The position numbers and the translations under genes are program-made. Shown here one piece after another: positions 54,368 through 62,684 of a stretch of DNA of 64,000 bases. How positions within the stretch are numbered: the stretch's first letter is position 1; every line of letters begins with the position of its first letter. The DNA is taken from NCBI GenBank assembly GCA_964441285.1, contig CAYTUK010000001.1:124001-188000 (forward strand), read 5' to 3'. The DNA is from S010-25 sp964441285 (lineage in GTDB: Bacteria > Pseudomonadota > Gammaproteobacteria > SZUA-229). The notes under the pieces were generated by a model that was given only the letters and a program-made list of their open reading frames with translations, ran no database searches and was not told the origin of the DNA.

Positions 54368-54658
54368 CTATTTGTGCAGGTTATAGCTGCGTAATTTTTT
54401 ACGCAGCGTGCCACGATTTAAGCCAAGAAATGCTGCCGCCTTGGACTGGTTGCCCTTGGTATGTTCGAGAATTGCTTCGAACAGGGGGCGTTCGATCTGT
54501 TTTAATACCAAATCGTACATATTAGTGGGTTGGGCATCTTCCAGCTCATAGAGATAACGACGAATGGAGTGTTTGACTGCGTGGCTCAGTTGGGAAATCT
54601 CTTCGTGATGTGGGTTATTAAGCTGGTCGTTAAGGTCGTGAATATTTTGTGCGTTCAT
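54368..54658 (-). CDS. fis: DNA-binding protein Fis
   Basis: 96 residues. The C-terminal half carries the Fis helix-turn-helix: Asn-Gln-Ser-Lys-Ala-Ala-x-x-Leu-Gly-Leu-Asn-Arg-Gly-Thr-Leu-Arg-Lys-Lys-Leu. Fis bends DNA, shapes the nucleoid and controls rRNA and growth genes. It follows dusB after 11 bases; the dusB-fis pair is a hallmark of gammaproteobacteria. Confidence 0.97.
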   Translation of the reverse strand: MNAQNIHDLNDQLNNPHHEEISQLSHAVKHSIRRYLYELEDAQPTNMYDLVLKQIERPLFEAILEHTKGNQSKAAAFLGLNRGTLRKKLRSYNLHK

Positions 54659-54669
54659 GCGGCTTCTTA

Positions 54670-55671
54670 TTATCTGGTTTTATAGTTAGATTTATTTTTT
54701 GAAATAAAATGATTAGTGGTAAAAAAATTAGTGACAAGTTCCAGCTGTGTGCCGCTGTCTTCTATTACATTTATCCGTTTTTTGAAGGCATCAGCCTGAG
54801 CCTGGTTTTTACAGTACCATGCTATATGTTTGCGAGCAATTCTTACGCCAGCCTGTTCGCCGTAAAAAGTATATAAGTTTTTAAGGTGTTTTAGCAATAT
54901 AAAAAGAATTTCTTTACTTTCGGGAGGAGCGATCAGGTTGCCGTGGTCAAGATAATGTCGGATTTCACGAAAAATCCACGGGTTGCCCTGTGCCGCACGA
55001 CCAATCATTAAGGCATCGGCATTGGTATAATCAAGCACCTGCCTGGCCTTTTCCGCGTTGCTTATATCACCATTAGCAATCACTGGAATTGAGATGGAAG
55101 CCTTAACTTCGGCAATGGTGTCATATTCTGCGTCACCTCGGTAGGCGCAATGGCGGGTGCGTCCATGAATGGTGAGCGCTGCTACGCCATTATCTTCAGC
55201 AATTTTTGCAATGGTTAAAGCATTGCGGTTACTTTTGTCCCAACCGGTACGAATTTTCAGGGTAACGGGTAAATTGACTGCATTTACCACTGCTTTAAGA
55301 ATGGCGGCAACTCGTGATTCGGTTTTCATCAATGCGGCACCGGCCATCACATGGCAGACTTTCTTTGCTGGACAGCCCATGTTGATATCGATAATCTGTG
55401 CACCATGCTTAGCGTTAAAAATTGCAGCTGCGGCCATCTGTTTGGGTTCTGTTCCCGCTATTTGTACACTGCGTAGACCCGGCTCGCCATCATGGTTAAG
55501 ACGCAGCCGGGTTTTTTTCGTGTGCCACAGGTGTTGCTGCGTGGTCACCATTTCTGACACGCAAAAACTGGCACCAAGTTGGTGACACAGGGTGCGAAAT
55601 GGGCGGTCTGTGACACCGGCCATTGGTGCGAGAATTAGAGGCGTGCTGAACTGGTTGGAACCTATCTTCAT
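54670..55671 (-). CDS. dusB: tRNA-dihydrouridine synthase B
   Basis: 333 residues. An FMN-binding TIM barrel starts Pro-Leu-Ile-Leu-Ala-Pro-Met-Ala-Gly-Val-Thr-Asp, with Asn-Met-Gly-Cys-Pro-Ala-Lys-Lys-Val (catalytic Cys), Lys-Ile-Arg-Thr-Gly-Trp, Gly-Arg-Thr-Arg and Asn-Gly-Asp-Ile. It reduces uridine to dihydrouridine in the tRNA D-loop. In an operon with fis. Confidence 0.96.
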   Translation of the reverse strand: MKIGSNQFSTPLILAPMAGVTDRPFRTLCHQLGASFCVSEMVTTQQHLWHTKKTRLRLNHDGEPGLRSVQIAGTEPKQMAAAAIFNAKHGAQIIDINMGCPAKKVCHVMAGAALMKTESRVAAILKAVVNAVNLPVTLKIRTGWDKSNRNALTIAKIAEDNGVAALTIHGRTRHCAYRGDAEYDTIAEVKASISIPVIANGDISNAEKARQVLDYTNADALMIGRAAQGNPWIFREIRHYLDHGNLIAPPESKEILFILLKHLKNLYTFYGEQAGVRIARKHIAWYCKNQAQADAFKKRINVIEDSGTQLELVTNFFTTNHFISKNKSNYKTR

Positions 55672-55751
55672 GGGGCGTTATTTTGACAGGTTTTAGCTCA
55701 GAGTTATATGCGTAAATACTTTGGTGAGCAGTATAAAGTGTGCTACAGCGG

Positions 55752-56612
55752 TTAGAGGAAACTAAATTCGTAGGTCATTGCCTGTTTACCTGGGTCCTTA
55801 ATCGCCAGTGTGAAGCTCACTGGTTGACCTGGGGTGAGTAACTGATGCAGGTTTTGGCTGGTGGGCAAATACTCTTTTGGGGTGAATCGGCGGGCAGCAA
55901 CAATACGGCCACGAATATTTGAGAAATCGACTTGCATATCCGGGTAGGGCTGGGCATAACTGGCATGATTTACCAGCGTAACAGCGATGGTTAAAGCCTG
56001 TTTCCGATTCGGCTGGTTATAGATGTTTCTCCTCAATAATTCAATTTGTGCTGGGTTGCGCAGGTTCGCCCACGCACAATTAACGTGTTTACAGACCTGT
56101 TTGATCCAGGGTTGTGCTTCGGGTAATTGTGCTAGCTGATTACGATTGAACCAAACATATTCAACAATCAAAGTGAAGCCGAGAAACAGAATGGCCAGAC
56201 TCCATAATAGGCTGCCAATTACTGTGGGTGAATGGCGCTGGTTATTACGGTATTTGTCGGGGATGACTGAATTTGCCGAAAAATTTGAGTCGTCGCTTTC
56301 CTCCAGTTGAAACAGATCAAACTCAGTCTCAGCTTTGTCCGCATTCACTTCATGCTCAGAAATGGTGCGGTTTTCATCGGCGGTGATTTCTTTTTGTCCG
56401 TTTTCTGCATGGGTATCGCTAGCTGCCTCGAAAGCGGAGTCGGTAGAGTTTTTAGTAAGAGCTTTGTCTGTTGTGTTATTGCTGGCATCCTCTTTGAGGG
56501 CATTGAAAACTTCATCGCAGACGCCGCAACGCACCAGACCTTCGGCAATGTGAAGCTGATCTTTATTAAGCCGAAATTGGGTTTTGCAGTGTGGGCACTG
56601 GGTTTGCATCAA
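55752..56612 (-). CDS. Zinc-ribbon DUF3426 membrane protein
   Basis: 286 residues. An N-terminal MJ0042-type zinc ribbon (Cys-Pro-His-Cys and Cys-Gly-Val-Cys with Phe-x-Val-Phe-Asn-Ala style spacing), an acidic disordered stretch (about 45-125), one membrane helix (about 132-155) and a periplasmic DUF3426 domain. It is routinely found between prmA and dusB; its function is unknown. Confidence 0.9.
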   Translation of the reverse strand: MMQTQCPHCKTQFRLNKDQLHIAEGLVRCGVCDEVFNALKEDASNNTTDKALTKNSTDSAFEAASDTHAENGQKEITADENRTISEHEVNADKAETEFDLFQLEESDDSNFSANSVIPDKYRNNQRHSPTVIGSLLWSLAILFLGFTLIVEYVWFNRNQLAQLPEAQPWIKQVCKHVNCAWANLRNPAQIELLRRNIYNQPNRKQALTIAVTLVNHASYAQPYPDMQVDFSNIRGRIVAARRFTPKEYLPTSQNLHQLLTPGQPVSFTLAIKDPGKQAMTYEFSFL

Positions 56613-56722
56613 GTGACTTTACACTATTTTCTGTTTTTTGGGGACCGGCTCGTTAGCAGGGGATATTTGATCCTGATCTGTAAGGACTAAAAGGGATTGA
56701 TGCTAAATTGGACCTGTTTTTT

Positions 56723-57646
56723 TTACCGACAAATACCGTGCAATAAAACCCAGTCTCCGTCAATTATGGCTTTATCCATATTGAAATACGTGAGGTAAAC
56801 TTGCCGAACATTCTCGGCTTGTTCATGAAGAATGCCTGATAAAATAATATCGCCGCCGGTACGACAGTGGCTTGCCAGTTGTGGTGCAAGCTGGATGAGC
56901 GGGCCACTGAGTATATTGGCAATAACAATGTCGTATAGTGCGTTAGTGTGTTGTGCATTATATTCATCAGGTAGGTAAATCGAGGTATTTTCCCCAACCT
57001 GATTGGCATGGGCATTGGATAGCGTGGCCTGTAATGCCTGTGGGTCAAGATCGACGCAATCGGCATTGGTTAGACCTAATAACCTGGCGGCAATCGCGAG
57101 AATACCAGAGCCACAGCCAAAATCGAGCAGCGAGTGTTGCTGCTGAATATTGGCGTCCAGCCAGCGCAGGCATAAGGCGGTAGTCGGGTGTGTGCCAGTA
57201 CCAAAAGCCAGACCGGGATCAAGCCGTAAATTTACTGCATTTTTATCGGGCGGTTGCTGATGCCAGGGGCAGACCCAGAGCCGCTTACCAAACTGCATGG
57301 GTTGGTAATGATCCATCCATGCGCGTGTCCAGTTCCGGTCGGCAAGAATTTCGTGTTCAATGTTGATTTCTACTGGTGGTAAACCGGCGGTTAAATTTAG
57401 CGGTGAATCCGTCTGTAAGCAGCTCAGTATTGCACGCTTGGTTTCACCGGTGTTAATGTTGGCAGGAAATAAACCAGTGACCACGGCTTTATCCCATACT
57501 GGTGTCTGGCCGAGTTCAGGTTCCAGTATAGGCTGGTCAGCGGCATCACGAAGAGTGACAGTCTGTGCGCCATGAGCAAACAGACAGTCCTCGACAGATT
57601 CGGTGAATGTGTTTGTGGCCGTAACTGATATTTGTATCCAGTCCAT
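56723..57646 (-). CDS. prmA: Ribosomal protein L11 methyltransferase
   Basis: 307 residues. The N-terminal substrate-recognition domain is followed by a Rossmann methyltransferase with Asp-Pro-Gly-Leu-Ala-Phe-Gly-Thr-Gly-x-His-Pro-Thr-Thr, the SAM loop Leu-Asp-Phe-Gly-Cys-Gly-Ser-Gly-Ile-Leu and Asn-Ile-Leu-Ser-Gly-Pro-Leu. It trimethylates L11. It normally follows accC; here accC is 33 kb away and a palindromic repeat lies just upstream. Confidence 0.96.
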   Translation of the reverse strand: MDWIQISVTATNTFTESVEDCLFAHGAQTVTLRDAADQPILEPELGQTPVWDKAVVTGLFPANINTGETKRAILSCLQTDSPLNLTAGLPPVEINIEHEILADRNWTRAWMDHYQPMQFGKRLWVCPWHQQPPDKNAVNLRLDPGLAFGTGTHPTTALCLRWLDANIQQQHSLLDFGCGSGILAIAARLLGLTNADCVDLDPQALQATLSNAHANQVGENTSIYLPDEYNAQHTNALYDIVIANILSGPLIQLAPQLASHCRTGGDIILSGILHEQAENVRQVYLTYFNMDKAIIDGDWVLLHGICR

Positions 57647-57755
57647 AATTTAATTGCTGGGTTGCTCTAATTGCGCGATTAGTCTGTTGGGGCTATTATC
57701 TATGTAATGTTATCGACACAAGCTATCTGTGTGGTTGCGTTTGAGTTTAACATTA

Positions 57756-57886
57756 TTACTGAAACGGATGAAAAGGATACTTACTTATTCAAGACCGTTA
57801 GCCGCAGGGATGCGGGTGTCGAGCCTACACGGATGTATTGACAGCGTGTCTTAATAATAAGTGTCCTTTTCATCCGTCCTGTTAGT
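57756..57886. repeat. Palindromic intergenic repeat, full-length copy D (MITE-like)
   Basis: 131 bases with imperfect inverted arms of about 28-30 bases: the left arm from GGATGAAAAGGATAC (57766) and the right arm ending GTGTCCTTTTCATCC (57875). Outer ends are TTACTGAAAC and CCTGTTAGT. The interior of about 50 bases can fold further and has no coding capacity. It forms most of the 320-base gap between prmA and the TPR gene, which holds nothing else recognisable. Confidence 0.75.
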
Positions 57887-57975
57887 TAAATGTGCAGGCG
57901 AACTGGAATGTTAATTATGGTCGCTAGATTTTAATTTCAAAATATTGAATTAATGATTTGTTGTGAGTGAGTGGT

Positions 57976-58446
57976 ATGGATCAGGATAATTTTGAAACAG
58001 CATTAAACAGAATGAGGGCGAAAGATTATTTTGCTGCCAGCCGTGCGTTTGAAAAAATATCGGGGGTAATGGGTGAGCAGGACGGGCAATATAATTTAAT
58101 TATTTCGTACCTGGGTCTGGCTCAGGTATTTACTGGCAATACAGAAGGTTTGCTGTTATGTCGTGATGCCGCCAGTAGTGAAACACTTGATGGTGATGTG
58201 TTTCTGAATCTTGCTGCTGCGGAATGGGAATCGTCGAATCGAAAGCGCACGATTGATGCCATTAAGCGAGGAGTAAAAATTGATGGTGGCAATAAAAGAC
58301 TGGATTATGCCAGCACAAAGCTTGGTTGTCGTAAACGCTGCTGTTTTAATTTTCTGCCGCGTGCCCATCATTTAAACCGCTTATTTGGGCACTTATTGCG
58401 TCGATCTCATGAAGACTTAACGGCATATCATCTGCTCTTTCCATAA
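57976..58446 (+). CDS. TPR-like protein of unknown function
   Basis: 156 residues from ATG 57976, with a GTG three codons upstream as an alternative. Paired helices with Ala-Ser-Arg-Ala-Phe-Glu-Lys, Tyr-Leu-Gly-Leu-Ala and Phe-Leu-Asn-Leu-Ala-Ala-Ala-Glu look like tetratricopeptide repeats. The C-terminus is basic with Gly-Cys-Arg-Lys-Arg-Cys-Cys and several histidines. It ends 40 bases before rnpB. No function can be assigned. Confidence 0.65.
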   Translation: MDQDNFETALNRMRAKDYFAASRAFEKISGVMGEQDGQYNLIISYLGLAQVFTGNTEGLLLCRDAASSETLDGDVFLNLAAAEWESSNRKRTIDAIKRGVKIDGGNKRLDYASTKLGCRKRCCFNFLPRAHHLNRLFGHLLRRSHEDLTAYHLLFP

Positions 58447-58485
58447 AGCAGAATAAAAACAGTGCCCCGTGTTATAGTATGTGTT

Positions 58486-58839
58486 GGAGTTGGCTAGGTG
58501 ATCGCGCTAACCCTGTTTCCAGGGTTGGGGAGGAAAGTCCGGGCTCCATAGGACAGAGCGCCAGGTAACGCCTGGGAGGTGAAAGCTTACGGAAAGTGCC
58601 GCAGAAAATATACCGCCGATTGGTTTTAGTATTAATCGGTAAGGGTGAAATGGTGTGGTAAGAGCACACCGCGTGGCTGGTAACAGGCATGGCAAGGTAA
58701 ACCCCGCTCGGAGCAAGACCAAATAGGGGGGCATTATGCGTGGTCCGCGCTGCCCTCGGGTAGGTTGCTTGAGGTGCATGGTGACATGTTCCCAGATGAA
58801 TGATCACCCTCGACAGAACCCGGCTTATCGGCCAACTCC
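58486..58839 (+). ncRNA. rnpB: RNase P RNA, bacterial class A
   Basis: The conserved core is clear: GAGGAAAGTCCGGGCTCC near 58529, ACAGAGCG, the GGTAAACCCC...GGAGCAAGACCAAATAG region near 58696-58727, and ACAGAACCCGGCTTATCGGCC near 58813. The first nine bases GGAGTTGGC pair perfectly with the last nine GCCAACTCC, closing helix P1. TTTTT follows directly as a likely terminator. This is the ribozyme that matures tRNA 5' ends; the protein subunit gene is elsewhere. Confidence 0.97.
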
Positions 58840-58846
58840 TTTTTAA

Positions 58847-59058
58847 ATAATCGTCAGCAGTTATCGGCAGGCAGTCACAATGTCTGCCAACTGTGTGGTT
58901 CCTTCAGATAGATCTCCAACTTAAAGTAAATTATTGGTTTTGATTATCAAGCTGATGATTTAAAAACATATCTTATATAAGCCCTTTCTGTTTCCCTTAA
59001 ATGATGGCTAAGTTGCTGTCAGAGTTACACTTTTTAATGTTTGTTCGCATAAAAATGC
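58847..59058. other. Intergenic region between rnpB and the mraZ promoter
   Basis: AT-rich, with no gene or repeat recognised. Confidence 0.5.
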
Positions 59059-59088
59059 TTGACATTGAGGTGTCGAACTACCTATAGT
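59059..59088 (+). promoter_or_regulatory. Promoter of the mraZ division cluster
   Basis: TTGACA (59059-59064) and TATAGT (59083-59088) are spaced 18 bases. Transcription should start about seven bases later, right at the first MraZ box. Confidence 0.8.
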
Positions 59089-59097
59089 GTCGCTATG

Positions 59098-59132
59098 TGG
59101 TAAAAAGTGGTAAAAAGTGGGATTTTCTGGAT
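59098..59132 (+). promoter_or_regulatory. MraZ binding boxes
   Basis: Four TGG-starting boxes with a strict 10-base period: TGGTA at 59098, TGGTA at 59108, TGGGA at 59118, TGGAT at 59128, the first three separated by AAAAG. E. coli MraZ binds TGGGN repeats with 5-base spacers just upstream of mraZ. The position at the transcription start fits autorepression. Confidence 0.82.
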
Positions 59133-59159
59133 TCAGGGTTGACTACACATAATAATAAA

Positions 59160-59618
59160 ATGAATTTTCGTGGGATAAACAATGTGGCGGTGGACGCAAA
59201 AGGCAGAATGGCAATGCCGGCGCGTTATCGTGAGCGTCTGCTTGAAAGTTGCGGTGGTCACCTGATTGTTACGGTTGATCGCGATCATTGTTTGCTTGTC
59301 TACCCACTCCCTGAATGGGAAATTATTGAAAATAAATTAATCGAACTGCCTAGTCTAAACAAGCAGGCGCGGCTGTTGCAGCGTTTGTACATTGGTTACG
59401 CGACCGAGCTTGAAATGGATGCGCAGGGTCGAATTCTACTTCCTGTTATGTTACGTGAGTATGCGAATCTGGGGAAGAAGACAGTTTTAATTGGTCAGGG
59501 TAAAAAGTTTGAAATTTGGGATGAACTGGTCTGGACTGAAAGTCAGGCCGACTGGGTGGCCGCTGTTCAGGCTGATAGTGATGAGTTACCGTCGGCGCTT
59601 GAAAACCTGTCACTGTAG
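59160..59618 (+). CDS. mraZ: Transcriptional regulator MraZ
   Basis: 152 residues from the ATG at 59160, matching E. coli MraZ. A start at 59097 would place the coding region over the MraZ boxes and is rejected. Two AbrB-like halves are visible (Asp-Ala-Lys-Gly-Arg-Met-Ala-Met-Pro-Ala-Arg-Tyr and Asp-Ala-Gln-Gly-Arg-Ile-Leu-Leu-Pro). It represses its own division and cell wall cluster. Confidence 0.96.
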   Translation: MNFRGINNVAVDAKGRMAMPARYRERLLESCGGHLIVTVDRDHCLLVYPLPEWEIIENKLIELPSLNKQARLLQRLYIGYATELEMDAQGRILLPVMLREYANLGKKTVLIGQGKKFEIWDELVWTESQADWVAAVQADSDELPSALENLSL

Positions 59619-59621
59619 AAA

Positions 59622-60554
59622 ATGGGTAACTATGTACATCAGCCGGTGCTTCTCAAAGAGTCACTGTCAGCGCTAAATATTTGTCCTGATGGGGTTTATA
59701 TTGATGCTACGTTTGGTCGTGGTGGGCATAGCCGAATTCTGCTTAAACAATTAAATGAAACGGGTCGTCTGCTAGGGTTTGATCAGGATCCAGAAGCGAT
59801 TACTTATGGCGAACAGCATTTTGCTGATGAGCCGCGACTGATACTTGAACACTGTAACTTCAATCAGGTAAAACGCGTGATTGAGAAACACAAGCTGGTA
59901 GGAAAAGTAAACGGCATTCTGATGGATCTGGGGGTGTCATCACCACAGCTGGATAACGCCAGTCGCGGGTTTAGTTTTGTGCGCTCTGGCCCGCTGGATA
60001 TGCGCATGGATACTAGCTGTGGTGAATCGGCTATGCAATGGTTAGCGCGTGTTGAGCTAACGGATTTGAGAAATGTACTCAAGTGGTATGGTGAAGAACG
60101 CTTTGCAAAGCGTATTGCAACGGCCATTGTTGATGCGCGGAATGAGCAGGTTATTTCAACCACCGGCGAACTTGCGCAAATAGTAACGGACGCGATTCCG
60201 GTAAAAGAAAAATATAAGCACCCAGCAACACGTAGTTTTCAGGCGATTCGGATTTTTATTAACCAGGAGCTAAAGGTGCTGGAAGAGGGGCTTGATGGTG
60301 CTATCTCAATTCTTGCTGATGGTGGTCGCCTGGCGGTAATCAGTTTTCATTCGTTGGAAGATCGCATTGTAAAACGGTTTATGCGGAATAAATCGACGCG
60401 ACCCAGATTACCAGCAGGTTTGCCTGTTATGGATGCAGATATTGAAATCCCGTTTCGATTAGTGGGTAAGCCTATCGTAGCGGGTGAACTGGAGTTGGTG
60501 AGTAATAAGCGAGCAAGAAGTGCACGTTTGCGCGTGCTAGAGAAGAAGAAATGA
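59622..60554 (+). CDS. rsmH: 16S rRNA (cytosine-1402 N4)-methyltransferase
   Basis: 310 residues with His-Gln-Pro-Val-Leu-Leu-Lys-Glu, the SAM loop Asp-Ala-Thr-Phe-Gly-Arg-Gly-Gly-His-Ser near residue 30, Met-Asp-Leu-Gly-Val-Ser-Ser-Pro-Gln-Leu, and Ser-Phe-His-Ser-Leu-Glu-Asp-Arg near the end. It methylates C1402 of 16S rRNA. It overlaps ftsL by 4 bases. Confidence 0.98.
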   Translation: MGNYVHQPVLLKESLSALNICPDGVYIDATFGRGGHSRILLKQLNETGRLLGFDQDPEAITYGEQHFADEPRLILEHCNFNQVKRVIEKHKLVGKVNGILMDLGVSSPQLDNASRGFSFVRSGPLDMRMDTSCGESAMQWLARVELTDLRNVLKWYGEERFAKRIATAIVDARNEQVISTTGELAQIVTDAIPVKEKYKHPATRSFQAIRIFINQELKVLEEGLDGAISILADGGRLAVISFHSLEDRIVKRFMRNKSTRPRLPAGLPVMDADIEIPFRLVGKPIVAGELELVSNKRARSARLRVLEKKK

Positions 60555-60832
60555 GTGCGCGACAGCGAATGCTCATTGTGCTGATATTGTTGTACGTGAT
60601 GGTAATGGCATCTGCATTACTGCTGGTTTATAGCAGGCATCAGTCACGAAAACTCTTTGTTGAATTGCAGCAATTGAATCATAGAATTGGCGCATTAAAT
60701 ACAGAATGGAGCCAGTTACAACTAGAGCAGAGTGCCTGGTCGAGACATGGACGGATAGAAGGGAAAGCCCGCAAGGAACTGTCGATGATTATGCCTCGAT
60801 CAGATAAAGTGATTTATGTGAGGTTGCAATAA
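60551..60832 (+). CDS. ftsL: Cell division protein FtsL
   Basis: 93 residues: a short cytoplasmic N-terminus, one membrane helix (about 8-26) and a periplasmic coiled coil with Leu at heptad spacing. Identified by size, topology and position between rsmH and ftsI. It forms the FtsQLB complex that activates septal synthesis. Confidence 0.93.
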   Translation: MSARQRMLIVLILLYVMVMASALLLVYSRHQSRKLFVELQQLNHRIGALNTEWSQLQLEQSAWSRHGRIEGKARKELSMIMPRSDKVIYVRLQ

Positions 60833-60841
60833 AAAAACGCA

Positions 60842-62680
60842 ATGAAGCAGAAAAAAAAAGTACAAAAATCTGCGCGTAAGCTAGTTGTTCGCCAAAGGAC
60901 AGTTCGGTCGAAGGATAAAAATATACCGATGCCCTGGCGTCGGTTATCGGTATTATTGGTGTTTGTTGTACTGGTTCTGGTGCTTGCGGGGAAAGCGCTG
61001 GACATGCAGGTATTGCATAGTGGATTTTATGAGCAGCAAGGCAAAGCTCGTCAGGTTCGTACGGTTACAATTGCGGCACACCGAGGTGATATTGTTGACA
61101 GAAATGGACAGCCATTGGCGATTAGTGCCCCAGTTAAAAGTATCTGGATTAACCCAGGTGAAGTGCAGAAAGATGTTGGTGAATTAATGCCTCTGGCAAA
61201 GCTGCTGTCGCTCAATATGAAAAAACTACGGATTAAAATTAAACGTAATGCAAAACGTGAATTTATGTACTTAAAGCGACAGGTACCACCTAATCTGGCA
61301 GCGAAGGTAATGGCATTATCTATTCCTGGTGTTGCTACAGGAAATGAATACCGTCGTTATTACCCCAGTGGTGAGGTGACTGCGCATGTTCTTGGTTTTG
61401 TTGATATTGATAATAACGGACAGGAAGGTATTGAGCTAGCTTATAATAAATACTTAAAAGGAGTGCCGGGAAAAAAGCGCGTGATACGTGACCGTCTGGG
61501 TCGAGTGTTTGATGATATTGAGAGAATTAGCCCGGTGAAACCGGGTCAGTCCATTCATCTTAGCATTGATAAGCGGTTACAGTATCTGACTTATCGAACA
61601 TTAAAAGCAGCAGTGATAAAAAATAATGCAGTGGCAGGTTCTGCAGTAATTCTGGATGTAAAAACAGGTGAGATACTGGCGATGGCAAACCAGCCATCAT
61701 TTAACCCGAATGATAGAGATCAGCTAATACCACAAGCAACACGAAATCGTGCAGTGACGGATGTTTTTGAACCGGGTTCTACTATGAAACCAATTAGTAT
61801 TGCTGCGGCGTTAGAAAGTGGTCGCTGGAAACCTTCTGACAAAATAGAAACTGCACCTGGTTATATGAAAGTAGACGGAAATATGATTCGTGATGAAAGA
61901 AATTATGGTGAGCTGAGTATGGGCGAGGTGATAGAAAAATCCAGCAATGTTGGTATTAGCAAAATTGTTCTGTCTCTGGATGAGGAGACACAATGGGATA
62001 TGTATCGAAAGATAGGGTTTGGTGTGTCAACGGGTAGTGGCTTCCCTGGTGAGGCAAGCGGTAGACTTTCTTTAACCGCAATGAATAATGATTTTACTCG
62101 CGCAACGATGGCCTATGGTTATGGTATTTCTGTTACGCCTTTACAGCTGGCACGAGCATACGCTGCTATAGCCAGTAATGGTATCTTGCGCCCAGTGAGT
62201 TTTTTGCATAAAAACCATCCAGTAGCTGTGGCTGGTCGGCGTGTTATGTCAGCTAAAACGGCACGAGAAGTACGCAAAATGATGCAACTTGTTGTAAGTG
62301 ATAAAGGTACTGGTAAGCGTGCGCGTGTGGCGAACTATTCGGTTGCAGGAAAAACCGGAACGGTGCATAAATTTATTAAAGGTGGTTACGCGAAAGATCA
62401 CTATATATCAATTTTTGCGGGCATGATACCAGCAAATAAGCCAGATCTTGTGATGGTAGTCGTGATTGATGATCCACGTAATGGTGAATATTTCGGTGGT
62501 CTAGTTGCGGCACCAGTATTTAGCAAAGTAATGACAGGCGCAGTGCGTTTACTCGATATTTCTCCAGATAAAATAGCAAAAAAACAGTTATTATTTGCTC
62601 AAAAACACAGACCACTTAACCCTGCAACACAATCTTTAAATCATCAATATGATAAAAAAATTATCAGCGGGCAGGTGTAA
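60842..62680 (+). CDS. ftsI: Septal peptidoglycan transpeptidase FtsI (PBP3)
   Basis: 612 residues. A membrane anchor (about 33-55) follows a very Lys/Arg-rich N-terminus. A PBP dimerisation domain (Arg-Gly-x-Ile-x-Asp-Arg-Asn-Gly) precedes the transpeptidase domain with Ser-Thr-Met-Lys (about residue 315), Ser-Ser-Asn (about 366) and Lys-Thr-Gly-Thr (about 503). It cross-links septal peptidoglycan with FtsW. Confidence 0.97.
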   Translation: MKQKKKVQKSARKLVVRQRTVRSKDKNIPMPWRRLSVLLVFVVLVLVLAGKALDMQVLHSGFYEQQGKARQVRTVTIAAHRGDIVDRNGQPLAISAPVKSIWINPGEVQKDVGELMPLAKLLSLNMKKLRIKIKRNAKREFMYLKRQVPPNLAAKVMALSIPGVATGNEYRRYYPSGEVTAHVLGFVDIDNNGQEGIELAYNKYLKGVPGKKRVIRDRLGRVFDDIERISPVKPGQSIHLSIDKRLQYLTYRTLKAAVIKNNAVAGSAVILDVKTGEILAMANQPSFNPNDRDQLIPQATRNRAVTDVFEPGSTMKPISIAAALESGRWKPSDKIETAPGYMKVDGNMIRDERNYGELSMGEVIEKSSNVGISKIVLSLDEETQWDMYRKIGFGVSTGSGFPGEASGRLSLTAMNNDFTRATMAYGYGISVTPLQLARAYAAIASNGILRPVSFLHKNHPVAVAGRRVMSAKTAREVRKMMQLVVSDKGTGKRARVANYSVAGKTGTVHKFIKGGYAKDHYISIFAGMIPANKPDLVMVVVIDDPRNGEYFGGLVAAPVFSKVMTGAVRLLDISPDKIAKKQLLFAQKHRPLNPATQSLNHQYDKKIISGQV

Positions 62681-62684
62681 TATT

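Noticed and set aside
58472..58807. Frames of 111 and 90 codons antisense to rnpB
   Set aside because: They overlap a structural RNA whose conserved core accounts for the sequence.
59097..59159. Extended N-terminus for MraZ
   Set aside because: It would be encoded by the MraZ boxes, and the ATG at 59160 gives the standard 152-residue protein.
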